Assembly (NCBI GenBank): GCA_027489455.1
Contig: JAIXZR010000312.1
Location: 1-44,968, forward strand
DNA from: Rubrivivax sp.
GTDB lineage: Bacteria; Pseudomonadota; Gammaproteobacteria; Burkholderiales; Burkholderiaceae_C
Length of the DNA: 44,968 nt
Reading direction: 5' to 3'
Part shown: positions 23,072-32,372 of the stretch, one piece after another
How the letters are laid out: the number at the start of each line of letters is the position of its first letter
Numbering within the stretch: position 1 is the first letter of the stretch
The notes under the pieces: model-generated
What the model saw: only the letters and a program-made list of their open reading frames with translations
Databases searched by the model: none
Told to the model about the DNA's origin: nothing
Translations under genes and position numbers: made by a program

Positions 23072-24346
23072 ATGACGCTGAAACAGTACAACTGGAAAGA
23101 CGGCCCCGACCTCATCCAGCAGCACAGCGTCGCCAAGCACCGCATCCTTCAGGCATACCTCGCCGCCTACTTCCGCACCTTGGTCAGCTCGCCGAACCAG
23201 GATGTTCTGCGGCTGACCCTCGTCGATGGCTTTGCAGGCGGTGGCCTGTACGTCCACAACGACACGCGCGAGACGGTCAAGGGCTCGCCCTTCATCTTCC
23301 TCGAAGCCACGCGCGAAGCCGAGTTCGTGATCAACAAGGACAGGCGCAAGCCCGTTCAACTCCAAGTCGACTACTTTTTCACCGAGGCCGATCACCACGC
23401 CTATACGCACCTCGTCAAGGTGCTCCGTGAGGCTGGCTACGGCGACAAGATCGGCAACGGCCTCTTCATTGAAGAGGCGAGATTCCAGGACAAGGCCGAC
23501 GCGATTATCGCTTTCATCAAGAAGAAGAGCCCGAAGAACGGGCGCTCGATCTTCGCGCTCGACCAGTACGGCTACAAGGAAGTGCCGACGCAACTGCTGC
23601 GCAAGATATTCGACGCGCTGCCGAGCGCCGAGGTTATCCTGACTTTCGGCGTCGACTCATTCATGAACTTCGCCAGCGACGGTGACCAGGTCAAGGACCT
23701 CCTCGACGGCCTGGGCATCCCAGACATATTCGGTGGCCGCTCGGTCGAAGAGATCAAGTCGTCGGACCGTGACTGGCGGCTCTTCCTGCAGAGCACCCTC
23801 TACCGGCGTCTCGTCGAGAACTGCGGTGCCCGACACTTCACTCCCTTCTTCATCCGCAATCGCGGTGGCCACGGCGACTATTGGCTGATCCACATGTCCC
23901 AGCACCATCGTGCACGGGATGTGATGACGGAAGTGCACTGGGCCAACAACAACTACTTCATCCACTACGGCGGCGCCGGGCTCGACATGTTCCAGATGGT
24001 CGGCTACGACCCTGTGCATGACGCGAGCTACCTTCAGCAGTCGCCCTTGGGGTTCGAGTTCGATGATGTCGCGCGGCGGGCAAGCATCGCTGCCTTGAAC
24101 GAACACATCCCAAGGCGGGTGTACGCCGACGATACTGGGATCAGCTTTGGCGAGTTGTTCGCGACCACCTGCAATAGTTCGCCGGCCTCGGCGCAAATCT
24201 ACCGAGATTCGATCGGGCAACTGCTCGCAGAACAGATCATCGAGGTTGTGCCGGCAGACGGTGGCCGGCGACGATCCGCAGCGCAGATCAAGGCGACCGA
24301 CCAGATCATTGCCTCCAACCAACGTACGCTGTTTGCTGCGATCTAG
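23072..24346 (+). CDS. tcmP: Three-Cys-motif partner protein TcmP, copy 1
   Basis: A 424-residue member of the TcmP family, named as the partner of Gp37/Gp68 proteins. It has a methyltransferase-like Rossmann start (LTLVDGFAGGG, D52) and a downstream FALDQYGYKEVP that stands at the place of the DPxG motif in other members. The C-terminal ~120 residues look like a winged-helix region (FGELFATTCNSS; IGQLLAEQIIEVV). AAGGAA precedes the ATG and it follows the Gp37/Gp68 gene by eight bases, a clear pair. The activity is unproven; the fold suggests SAM or nucleotide binding. It differs strongly from copy 2 at 27392. Confidence 0.85.
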   Translation: MTLKQYNWKDGPDLIQQHSVAKHRILQAYLAAYFRTLVSSPNQDVLRLTLVDGFAGGGLYVHNDTRETVKGSPFIFLEATREAEFVINKDRRKPVQLQVDYFFTEADHHAYTHLVKVLREAGYGDKIGNGLFIEEARFQDKADAIIAFIKKKSPKNGRSIFALDQYGYKEVPTQLLRKIFDALPSAEVILTFGVDSFMNFASDGDQVKDLLDGLGIPDIFGGRSVEEIKSSDRDWRLFLQSTLYRRLVENCGARHFTPFFIRNRGGHGDYWLIHMSQHHRARDVMTEVHWANNNYFIHYGGAGLDMFQMVGYDPVHDASYLQQSPLGFEFDDVARRASIAALNEHIPRRVYADDTGISFGELFATTCNSSPASAQIYRDSIGQLLAEQIIEVVPADGGRRRSAAQIKATDQIIASNQRTLFAAI

Positions 24347-24358
24347 AAGTTCAGGAAC

Positions 24359-27310
24359 ATGACGCCACAAGAAGTTATCGACAAGTGGGCAGCGGGTGGT
24401 CCTGCCTACACGCTCAGTGAACGGGCTGGTGCGCAACCGCACTTCATGGACCTCTGCTCCATGCTCGGTGTTTCAACGCCGGGTGACGCTGAGAACTACT
24501 GCTTCGAGCCCTGCATCACCAAGACCGGCTCCGGTCGCGGGTTTGCCGATGTCTGGAAACGTGGCCACTTTGCGTGGGAATACAAGGCGCCTGGCAAGAG
24601 ACTGGACGCCGCACTCAAGCAGTTGATGATGTACGCCCTGCCGCTGGAGAACCCACCCCTTTTGGTGGTCAGTGATCGCCTTCGCGTCGAGATTCATACC
24701 CACTTCACGGGGCACCCGAGCGAGTGCCATGTCATCCGGATCGAAGACCTGGGCCGGCCGGATGCTCAACTCAAGCTGCGATGGCTGTTCAGCGATCCTG
24801 AACGCTTCAAGCCCAGCAAGACCAACCGCGAGATCACCGAGGAAGCTGCGAGCACCTTTGCCGAGACCGCCGATCGGTTGCGTGCAGCGGGCGTGCCGGC
24901 GACCAAGGCGTCCCACTTCCTTAGCCAGTGCCTCTTCTGCTTCTTCGCTGAGGACGTTCACCTGCTGCCCACCCGGCTGTTCGAACGGGTTGTGGGCGTG
25001 CACATGACGCAAGAGAAACTTCGAAACCAGCTCCAGCGGCTGTTCGAAGCCATGCGCGATGGCGGCATGTTCGGCGCGGACGAGGTGCTGCACTTTAACG
25101 GCGGGTTGTTCAAGTTGATCGACATACCCGATTTGACGATGGACGATGTGAAGGCTCTTCAGATCGCGAGCGGCATGGACTGGAGCGCCATTGACCCCAG
25201 CATCTTTGGAACGCTGTTTGAGCGCGGCCTCGACCCTAGCAAGCGCGCACAGCTTGGTGCTCACTACACGGACCCTGAGACGATCTGGCGCATCGTTAAG
25301 CCAGTGGTGCAAGACCCTTTGGAGGCCGAGTGGTCGAAGGTTGCAGCGGCCGTTGCGGAGCAGTTGGCCAAGCGCGACGAATTGCGCGAATCTGCCAAGA
25401 CGATCAAGGACACGAAGAAGTTTGGCCAGGTTCGCACACGGGCCAACGAGCGACAGCGAGAGGCACAGGCCCTCTTCAACGCTTACCTGGAGAAGCTGCG
25501 TCAGTTCAAGATCCTCGACCCTGCTTGCGGTAGTGGAAACTTCCTTTACCTGTCGCTGAAGGCCCTCAAGGACCTCGAACACAAGGTCAACCTCGACGCC
25601 GAGACCTTGGGCCTGGAACGTCAACATGATGTGACTGGACCACACAACGTCCTTGGCATCGAGATTAACGAGTACGCGTCCGAGCTGGCTCGCATCACCG
25701 TGTGGATCGGAGAACTCCAGTGGCGCTCGCAGCACGGCTATGCCTTCAAGACCAACCCAGTTCTGGAGCCCCTGGACTGCATCGAGACCCGTGATGCGCT
25801 GATCGACAAGGACGGAGCCGAGGTTGACTGGCCAGCCGCATCCGTGGTTGTTGGCAACCCGCCGTTCCTCGGCACAAAGAAGATGAGGCGAGAAGTCGGC
25901 AACGACTACACCGACAAGCTGCGTGCCGCGTACGACGGGCGGGTCCTCGGCTTCGCCGATCTGGTCTGCTACTGGTTCGAGAAGGCACGCGCCAAGATCG
26001 TTGCCGGTGAGCTTGGAGCTGCCGGGCTCGTTGCCACTGATAGCCTGCGCGGCGGCAAGAACCGCAAGGTACTCGACAACATTGCCGAGACTGCGACGAT
26101 TTACGAAGCGTGGAGTTCGCTGCCCTGGGTCAACGAAGGCGCGTCGCTGCAGGTCTCGCTGATCGCGTTTGCGAGCAAGACCTTCACCGTTCAGCCGCAC
26201 CTGGACGGCAAGCCGGTGACCAAGATCAACGCCGACCTGACCTCGGGCGAGGACCTGACAACCGCCAAAATACTGCCCGAGAACCAGGGCGCGGCGTTCT
26301 ACACGACTGTCAAGGCAGGAGCGTTCGACATCCCGGGCGATCTGGCTCGCCAGTGGCTGGCGTTGCCGAACCCCAACGGGCGATCCAACGCAGACGTGGT
26401 CAAGCCGTGGGCGAACGGCAAGGGTGTGATTGAACGCCCGAAGGACATGTGGATCATCGACTTCGGCACCAATATGTCCGAAGCGGACGCCAGCCTGTAC
26501 GAGGCCCCGTTCAAGTACGTTGTGGAGAACGTTCGGCCGGAACGAGAGAAGAATTCGAGAGCGTCGTACAAGAAGCACTGGTGGCTGCTCGCGGAGCCGA
26601 TCCCAGCGATGCGTGTTGCTCTGGCTGGATTGCCTCGCTACCTGGCGGTTCTCGGTACCGCCAAACATCGCATCTTCACCTGGATGCACAGCAGCGTGCT
26701 GCCCGACCACGCACTCATCGCCTTCGCTCGTTGCGACGACACGACCTTTGGCATCCTACAGAGTCGGCTGCACGTGCTTTGGTCACTCCGCCTTGGAACT
26801 GCCCTTGACGACCGCCCTCGGTACACACCGACCACCTCGTTCGATACGTTCCCGTTCCCGGATGGCCTCACACCGGCAAGTACAGCCAACAAGCAGGTTG
26901 TGGCAACAACCACTGGTGCACTCATTCCTGCTGGCTTGCCAGCCACAGAGGTCGCCAAGGCCACGGCCATCGCGGACGCCGCCAAGCGGCTGTACGACCT
27001 GCGAGAGGCGTGGCTCAATCCGCCGCAGTGGACCGAGCGCAAGCCAGACATCGTTCCGTTGGGCACGACGGCGTCGCCCTATGCGCTGAGAGTTTCGGCG
27101 CGAACTGGATTCGAAGCAGAGGTCGCAAAGCGCACTCTGACCAAGCTGTACAACGACATGCCGGCGTGGTTGCAATCAGCGCACCAGCAGTTGGACAAGG
27201 CCGTCGCGCAAGCCTACGGCTGGGCCGACTACACGCCCGCAATGACCGACAGCGAGGCCAGAACGAGGCTGCTCAAACTGAACCTGTCGCGTGTGGGGAC
27301 CCCAGCATAG
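24359..27310 (+). CDS. MmeI-type (type IIL) fused restriction-modification enzyme
   Basis: A 983-residue single-chain enzyme. At the N-terminus, D64-x9-E74-Y75-K76 (FADVWKRGHFAWEYK) is the D-x9-ExK nuclease site spacing known for MmeI. A helical spacer follows. The gamma-class adenine methyltransferase domain has DPACGSGNF (387-395) and NPPF (500-503), and the region from ~630 is the likely target-recognition part. MmeI-type proteins cut ~20 bases from an asymmetric site and protect by methylating one strand. Both active sites look intact, so it should be a working restriction system. It follows TcmP by 12 bases and shares the operon, which is unusual company. Recognition sequence cannot be read here. 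Confidence 0.88.
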   Translation: MTPQEVIDKWAAGGPAYTLSERAGAQPHFMDLCSMLGVSTPGDAENYCFEPCITKTGSGRGFADVWKRGHFAWEYKAPGKRLDAALKQLMMYALPLENPPLLVVSDRLRVEIHTHFTGHPSECHVIRIEDLGRPDAQLKLRWLFSDPERFKPSKTNREITEEAASTFAETADRLRAAGVPATKASHFLSQCLFCFFAEDVHLLPTRLFERVVGVHMTQEKLRNQLQRLFEAMRDGGMFGADEVLHFNGGLFKLIDIPDLTMDDVKALQIASGMDWSAIDPSIFGTLFERGLDPSKRAQLGAHYTDPETIWRIVKPVVQDPLEAEWSKVAAAVAEQLAKRDELRESAKTIKDTKKFGQVRTRANERQREAQALFNAYLEKLRQFKILDPACGSGNFLYLSLKALKDLEHKVNLDAETLGLERQHDVTGPHNVLGIEINEYASELARITVWIGELQWRSQHGYAFKTNPVLEPLDCIETRDALIDKDGAEVDWPAASVVVGNPPFLGTKKMRREVGNDYTDKLRAAYDGRVLGFADLVCYWFEKARAKIVAGELGAAGLVATDSLRGGKNRKVLDNIAETATIYEAWSSLPWVNEGASLQVSLIAFASKTFTVQPHLDGKPVTKINADLTSGEDLTTAKILPENQGAAFYTTVKAGAFDIPGDLARQWLALPNPNGRSNADVVKPWANGKGVIERPKDMWIIDFGTNMSEADASLYEAPFKYVVENVRPEREKNSRASYKKHWWLLAEPIPAMRVALAGLPRYLAVLGTAKHRIFTWMHSSVLPDHALIAFARCDDTTFGILQSRLHVLWSLRLGTALDDRPRYTPTTSFDTFPFPDGLTPASTANKQVVATTTGALIPAGLPATEVAKATAIADAAKRLYDLREAWLNPPQWTERKPDIVPLGTTASPYALRVSARTGFEAEVAKRTLTKLYNDMPAWLQSAHQQLDKAVAQAYGWADYTPAMTDSEARTRLLKLNLSRVGTPA

Positions 27311-27391
27311 GCGTAGGCTGGCGAATCAACGAGGCATGGACGGGCTACTTGCGTCCAGGGCAAGGCGTTGAACAGCAGAGGGCATTGACTC

Positions 27392-28606
27392 GTGGCAACA
27401 ACGATCCCGGAAATCTACAGAGAGCGCGAGCCCGCATTCATCAAGCACACGCTTCTCGAAAACTACTTGGAGACCTTGGTTCTCACGATCGGGCTGGCCG
27501 CAAAGGGCGATGCCCATGCCGAGATTTGTTACGTCGATTGCTTTGCCGGACCGTGGGGATCAGATGACGATGACCTGGACGGCACGTCGATCGCCTTGTC
27601 GCTCAAGACGCTTGCCAGTTGCAAAGCCAAACTCGCGTCGCTAGGCGTGAACGCTCGCATGCGGGCGCTGTTCATTGAGAAGGACAAGAAGGCGTTCGGG
27701 CGTCTGTCCGCGTTCTTGAAGCGCGGGACCTTTGCCGAAGTTGAGCGCGAATGCTTCGCAGGAGACTTCGTCGACTTGCGGCAGGAGATCCTAAGGTGGT
27801 GCGGCACCAACGGCTTCACCTTCTTCTTCATCGATCCCAAGGGTTGGACGCCTGTGGTGATTGAAGTGCTGCGGCCTTTGCTGCAACGGCGCAGGTCAGA
27901 GTTCCTGATCAACTTCATCTACGACTTCATCAATCGCACGGCATCCATGTCGGGCTGGGAAGAGGAGATGAAGCAACTGCTGGGACGCTCGGTCGACTTG
28001 ACCGATCTCAGTCCTCCGCAGCGGGAAGATGCGCTGCTCACCGCCTATCGAGACAGCCTCAAGCAGTGCGTCCCTTCAGGGAAGGCGAACTATCGGCCGC
28101 GAACAGCCTATGTTGGGGTACTGCATCCACTGCACGACCGCACGAAGTACCACCTCGTGTACCTCAGCAGCCACCCGCTCGGTATCGTGAAATTCATGAA
28201 TACGTCGGAGAAGGCGGACATCGTGCAAGCACGGGTTCGTGCCGCGAAGCAGTTAGACGCGCAGGCCAAGAAGTCAGGCACCGATGACATGTTTGCAGAC
28301 GCCGCCGAGACTGTGCCAGGCGAGGGGCGCAGTACGCCGGAAGAGGTCGATGATTACTGGCGGATGTACCTCGTCGACGGCGCCAGACGCATCGACACCG
28401 CTGCCTTCGCCGACATACTGGAAGAGACCAACTGGCTTCCGGGCGAGCTCCAGGGGTCCTTGGTGCGCCTCATCAAGGCCGGCCAGTTGGAGAATATGGA
28501 TGACGGCGGGAAGAGGCGCCCGGCCAAACCTCTGCACTTTGAAAAGAACGGCGAGCGCCTGCGCCTCACAGACACAGGACTGCTTGCCGCCGGGCCAGCA
28601 CCATGA
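27392..28606 (+). CDS. tcmP: Three-Cys-motif partner protein TcmP, copy 2
   Basis: A 404-residue TcmP-family protein starting with GTG (AGAGGG nine bases upstream). Motif I is CYVDCFAGPWG (D49), and FFFIDPKGWTP supplies the DPxG motif that copy 1 lacks in exact form. The C-terminal part is a winged-helix-like region with acidic linkers (DDMFADAAETVPGEG). It begins 81 bases after the restriction enzyme, so the operon has one three-Cys protein but two divergent TcmP partners flanking an MmeI-type enzyme. Either both partners serve one Gp37/Gp68 protein or this copy has separated and works with the restriction module. Confidence 0.85.
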   Translation: MATTIPEIYREREPAFIKHTLLENYLETLVLTIGLAAKGDAHAEICYVDCFAGPWGSDDDDLDGTSIALSLKTLASCKAKLASLGVNARMRALFIEKDKKAFGRLSAFLKRGTFAEVERECFAGDFVDLRQEILRWCGTNGFTFFFIDPKGWTPVVIEVLRPLLQRRRSEFLINFIYDFINRTASMSGWEEEMKQLLGRSVDLTDLSPPQREDALLTAYRDSLKQCVPSGKANYRPRTAYVGVLHPLHDRTKYHLVYLSSHPLGIVKFMNTSEKADIVQARVRAAKQLDAQAKKSGTDDMFADAAETVPGEGRSTPEEVDDYWRMYLVDGARRIDTAAFADILEETNWLPGELQGSLVRLIKAGQLENMDDGGKRRPAKPLHFEKNGERLRLTDTGLLAAGPAP

Positions 28607-28702
28607 TGCGCCGTACGATGCTGCATTTGCGGGAACCGCCTAAAGATTTCGTAAGGGCCGCCTGCGATTGGAATCTGCCGCCCGCATCAACCGGATCGAA
28701 TA

Positions 28703-29662
28703 ATGGCTGACGAGTACCACTATCCTCCGGACTTGCTTGAGTTGCTCGTGGAAGCACTGGCAAGGCTGAACAAGAGCAAGAAGGGCGTCGTCACCTTCCT
28801 GCGAGGCGCCGGCGTTGACGAAGCGGACCTGGCTGATGTCGCTGAAATCGTTCGGAAGAGCCCGGCTTCGATCAACAAGTTCGAGATCGCCCGCCAGGCC
28901 CTCGTGAAGGTCAATGCACGTGGCGACAGCGGGCTACGCCCCAGGCGCGAAATCATCAAGCGAGTTGTCGAGTTCGAGGACTACTCCAGCTGCTGGCCTG
29001 AGGACCAGTTGAAGGCACGTGGCCTGGTAGCAGCCGTCCGCGAGGCCGTCAACAAGAAGGACGCGTTCACGCGTATGCATCAAGAGCGCGATGTTGAACG
29101 AGCCGAAGTGGTCGCAAGACAACGCGCTGACCAAGCCGCAGCCGCGGAGAAGCGAGCGAAGATTGAGAGCGTCAACAGTCGCCTGATATCCCTGTTCGGC
29201 ATGGACGACAGGCCGCATGAGCGGGGCAAGCTGCTGGAGGCCGTACTCAACGACCTGTTCAAGGCCTATGGAGTCAACGTCCGGGAGGATTTTCGGCGGA
29301 AAGACCCAGACTCGTCAGTTGTCATTGAACAGATTGATGGCGTCATCGAGTTGGACGGTGCGATTCACCTCGTCGAGATGAAGTGGCTGAATAGCCCCGT
29401 TGGAGTCGGCGAGTTCTTACCTCACTTGTCGCGCCTCTTCCTTCGCGCAAACGCGCATGGCATCTTCATTTCATCGTCCGGCTACACAGAACCTGTTGTC
29501 AAGGAATGCACAACCGCCCTGGCCCAGAAGACGATGATCCTCTGCTCTCTTCAAGAATTCGTGATGCTGCTTCAGAGACAGGGCGACCTGATCGCTTTCC
29601 TCAAGCGCAAGTCGCAGGCCGCCATCGTGGACAAGAACCCATACCTGCAGATTCTTTCGTAG
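28703..29662 (+). CDS. Mrr-like restriction endonuclease with N-terminal helical region
   Basis: A 319-residue protein. Residues 1-165 are helical and charged. Residues ~170-300 form a Mrr-type endonuclease core: RGKLLE (E179), EQIDG (D212) and VEMKW (E225-x-K227), followed by FISSSGYTEPVV, the usual helix-strand after the site. Mrr-type enzymes cut methylated or foreign DNA. Here the enzyme may act alone as a modification-dependent nuclease or be the effector for the ATPase encoded 57 bases downstream. It begins 96 bases after TcmP copy 2, with only a weak GGAT ribosome site. Confidence 0.82.
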   Translation: MADEYHYPPDLLELLVEALARLNKSKKGVVTFLRGAGVDEADLADVAEIVRKSPASINKFEIARQALVKVNARGDSGLRPRREIIKRVVEFEDYSSCWPEDQLKARGLVAAVREAVNKKDAFTRMHQERDVERAEVVARQRADQAAAAEKRAKIESVNSRLISLFGMDDRPHERGKLLEAVLNDLFKAYGVNVREDFRRKDPDSSVVIEQIDGVIELDGAIHLVEMKWLNSPVGVGEFLPHLSRLFLRANAHGIFISSSGYTEPVVKECTTALAQKTMILCSLQEFVMLLQRQGDLIAFLKRKSQAAIVDKNPYLQILS

Positions 29663-29719
29663 ATTCCTACCGCGAAGCGACTCGTCGTACTTTCAAGCGC
29701 CACGCCAACGGAAGCCAAA

Positions 29720-32347
29720 ATGAATAGGCCTTTGGTCGCCAAGAAGACCGTGTTGGAAATGGTCTTGGAATGGTCCGCCGATCGTCCGGCGTGGCAGCGT
29801 GACGCGCTGCGAAGGATCGTCGCCCACGGGCGCCTGTCTGAAGGTGATGTCGCCGAGCTTGTCACGCTCTGCAAGATTGGTCGTGGAGCCCCTGCAGGCG
29901 ACTGCAAGGCCGTTCCGCTGGAACCGCATCATCTCCCTGCAAATCCCGATCAGGCCGAATCGGTAACCCTGCTCTCGGTGTCCGATGTCAAGGGTGCCAA
30001 CAACCTTGCACCAACACAGAACTTGGCCTTCGAGCCCAAAGGGCTAACCGTCATCTACGGTGACAACGGCGCGGGGAAGTCGGGCTACGCGCGGATTCTG
30101 AAGCGTGCATGCCGTGCGCGCCACGCGGGTCGCATTGAAGCGAACGTCTATGACGATCAAGCGCCGAAGTCTGCCAGCGCCACAATCAGTTTCGGGATCG
30201 GTGGCGCAGCGCAGCCGGCTGAGCGTTGGCAGGACAGCCCACAGCCGCATGCTCGGCTGTCTGCGGTCAGCGTCTTCGACAGCGAGTGCGCATCAGTTCA
30301 TCTGCGGGACAAGAACGAGGTGGCGTTCCGTCCGTTCGGCCTTGATGTGCCGGACGAGTTGGCGAATGCCTGTCAAGCCGTCAAGGACGCACTCGCGGCT
30401 GAGCAGAAGGCGCTCGAAAAGGCCCGAAATCCAATCTTCGCAGCGCCTACGTGGAAGGCAACAACCGCCGTCGGCAAGGCACTCGCAGCACTGTCAGCGA
30501 GCACCGACATCAAGGCGATCGAGACCCTCGGAACGCTCCCGGCGGAGGAGGCGTCACGTCTTGATCGATTGCGTGACGACTTGGCAAAGAACCCAGCCAA
30601 GGCTGCTGCCGAACAGGCGCTGAAAGCCGACAACGTCAAGCGCGTCATCGCATCGGTGAGTGCGATTGCCACTGGCAGTTCAGAAGAAGCGCTGGCCGCA
30701 GTCTTCGACGCTGCCGAGGTCAGCCGCGTCAAGCGCGAGGCGGCACGCGTTGCGGCAGCGAGTGCCTTTGGTGGTGAGCCTGTGGAGGGTGTCGGCAGTG
30801 ATGTCTGGCGCACGCTCTGGGAAACTGCCAAGAGCTACTCGACTGGCACGGCCTATCCAGGCCAGCCTTTCCCGCCCACCGCCGATGGCGCGCACTGTGT
30901 TTTGTGCTTGCAGCCACTGGTCCCGGAGGCCTTGTCGCGCATGGCACGCTTCGAAGATTTCGTTCGCCAAGACACTGCTCTGCAGGCGCAGCAGGCGGAA
31001 CTTGCTGCAACCCGTGCTCTGAAGACACTCACGGGTGTGGCGATGCGTACGCGCGAATTGAAGGCAGTGCTTGATGAGCTTGCCATTCAAGATGCACCGC
31101 TGCATCTCATGACCCGTCGGTTCATTGCCAGTGCCCGCTTGCGCCGCCATGTTCAGCTTCAGGCAATCGACAAGTGTGAGCGTGTCGTGCTTCCTCTAGC
31201 GAGCGCATCACCGGTTGCCGGGCTGACCGAACTCGAAGCGACAGTTCGGAAGTATTCGCAGGAGCTGCGGCAGTCGTCGGGCGCTGAAGAAAGGAAGAAG
31301 CTTGAAGGCGAATTGGCCGAACTGTCCGATCGCGCTTTGTTGGCCAGCTTGATGCCTACAGTGCTGGAGGAAATTGAACGGTTGAAGTCCATTCGATTTA
31401 TTTCCACGTGTGCTGCCGATACGACAACCAACTCCATCACCAAGATCGGCAATGACATCGCTGACACCGTCATCACACCGAAGATGCGGGACAGGTTCCA
31501 GGAAGAGATCGTCAGGCTTGCCGCTGAGAAGGTGCGCGTCGAGATTGTCCGGTCAGGGGGAAAGTATGGGTCGCCTCAGTACCAGGTCCGTCTGTTCGCG
31601 AAACCGGATGCCAAGGTCCACGAAATACTGAGCGAGGGAGAACGGACGTGCGTCGCGCTGGCATCGTTCATGACCGAGCTGGCGACTGCCGGGCACCACT
31701 CTGCGCTGGTCTTCGATGACCCGGTTTCATCGCTGGACCATCGCTGGCGACGAAAGGTCGCTGAGCGCCTCGTGGATGAGGCTGCCCAACGGCAGGTAAT
31801 CGTATTCACGCACGATCTCGTGTTCGTCAACGATCTCGTCGACCGCGCAGAGCACCAGAAGATTCCGCTGCGGCTCAACACCGTGAGTAGGGGTCCAACC
31901 GGGGCAGGCCGAGTTGCAGAAGGACTCCCTTGGAAGGCCCAAAGCGTCGAGGATCGGATCGACAAGATGGAGAAGGCCGCGAGGGCAGCGAAAGTCTTGT
32001 ACGACAGCAATCGTGAAGATGAGTATGACGCTGAGGCCGTTCGAATCTACAGCCAACTACGCGCATCCTGGGAGCGCGCATTGGAGGACATCGCCTTCTA
32101 CCGCGTCGTGCAGCGGCACCGAGACTATGTCAACACCAAGGACCTCAAGAAGGTGAGCGCGCTGACGGCCACGGACTGTGATGCGTTTGCCGTCGGCTTC
32201 AAGAGATGCTGCGACATCGTGGACGCCCATGATCCATCTGGTGGGCGCAACGCTGCCTCACCACCGCCAGCCGATGTGCTTCAAGATATCCAAGCCCTCA
32301 AAGACTGGGTTGCGGCGCTACGCACAAGGCAGAAGCAAATAGTCTGA
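29720..32347 (+). CDS. RloC-like ABC/SMC-type ATPase with zinc-hook (AAA_13 class)
   Basis: An 875-residue protein with Walker A GDNGAGKS (114-121), a long coiled-coil interrupted by a zinc-hook-like C393-x2-C396 (CVLCLQPL), ABC signature LSEGER (637-642) and Walker B LVFDDP (663-668) with the SSLDH D-loop and a THD switch. This is the layout of PrrC/RloC and related AAA_13 ATPases, where the last part carries an anticodon nuclease. After ~750 there is R781-x3-E785 (LRASWE) with His candidates at 800 and 837, reminiscent of the Arg-Glu-His set, but the match is short and uncertain. It could instead be an SMC-like sensor for the adjacent Mrr nuclease. A GGAAG site precedes the ATG. It is the last gene of the operon. 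Confidence 0.8.
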   Translation: MNRPLVAKKTVLEMVLEWSADRPAWQRDALRRIVAHGRLSEGDVAELVTLCKIGRGAPAGDCKAVPLEPHHLPANPDQAESVTLLSVSDVKGANNLAPTQNLAFEPKGLTVIYGDNGAGKSGYARILKRACRARHAGRIEANVYDDQAPKSASATISFGIGGAAQPAERWQDSPQPHARLSAVSVFDSECASVHLRDKNEVAFRPFGLDVPDELANACQAVKDALAAEQKALEKARNPIFAAPTWKATTAVGKALAALSASTDIKAIETLGTLPAEEASRLDRLRDDLAKNPAKAAAEQALKADNVKRVIASVSAIATGSSEEALAAVFDAAEVSRVKREAARVAAASAFGGEPVEGVGSDVWRTLWETAKSYSTGTAYPGQPFPPTADGAHCVLCLQPLVPEALSRMARFEDFVRQDTALQAQQAELAATRALKTLTGVAMRTRELKAVLDELAIQDAPLHLMTRRFIASARLRRHVQLQAIDKCERVVLPLASASPVAGLTELEATVRKYSQELRQSSGAEERKKLEGELAELSDRALLASLMPTVLEEIERLKSIRFISTCAADTTTNSITKIGNDIADTVITPKMRDRFQEEIVRLAAEKVRVEIVRSGGKYGSPQYQVRLFAKPDAKVHEILSEGERTCVALASFMTELATAGHHSALVFDDPVSSLDHRWRRKVAERLVDEAAQRQVIVFTHDLVFVNDLVDRAEHQKIPLRLNTVSRGPTGAGRVAEGLPWKAQSVEDRIDKMEKAARAAKVLYDSNREDEYDAEAVRIYSQLRASWERALEDIAFYRVVQRHRDYVNTKDLKKVSALTATDCDAFAVGFKRCCDIVDAHDPSGGRNAASPPPADVLQDIQALKDWVAALRTRQKQIV

Positions 32348-32372
32348 GCTAACGACGGCGGCCTAAATGGAA

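Noticed and set aside
24359-27310. Assigning the large methyltransferase to BREX PglX or a type I HsdM.
   Set aside because: The N-terminal D-x9-ExK nuclease site and the absence of HsdR/HsdS or other BREX genes fit the single-chain MmeI type.
10093-32354. Ten-base word TGAGCTAACG repeated at 10093-10102 and 32345-32354.
   Set aside because: A single ten-base match in 26 kb is close to chance, and one copy includes a stop codon.
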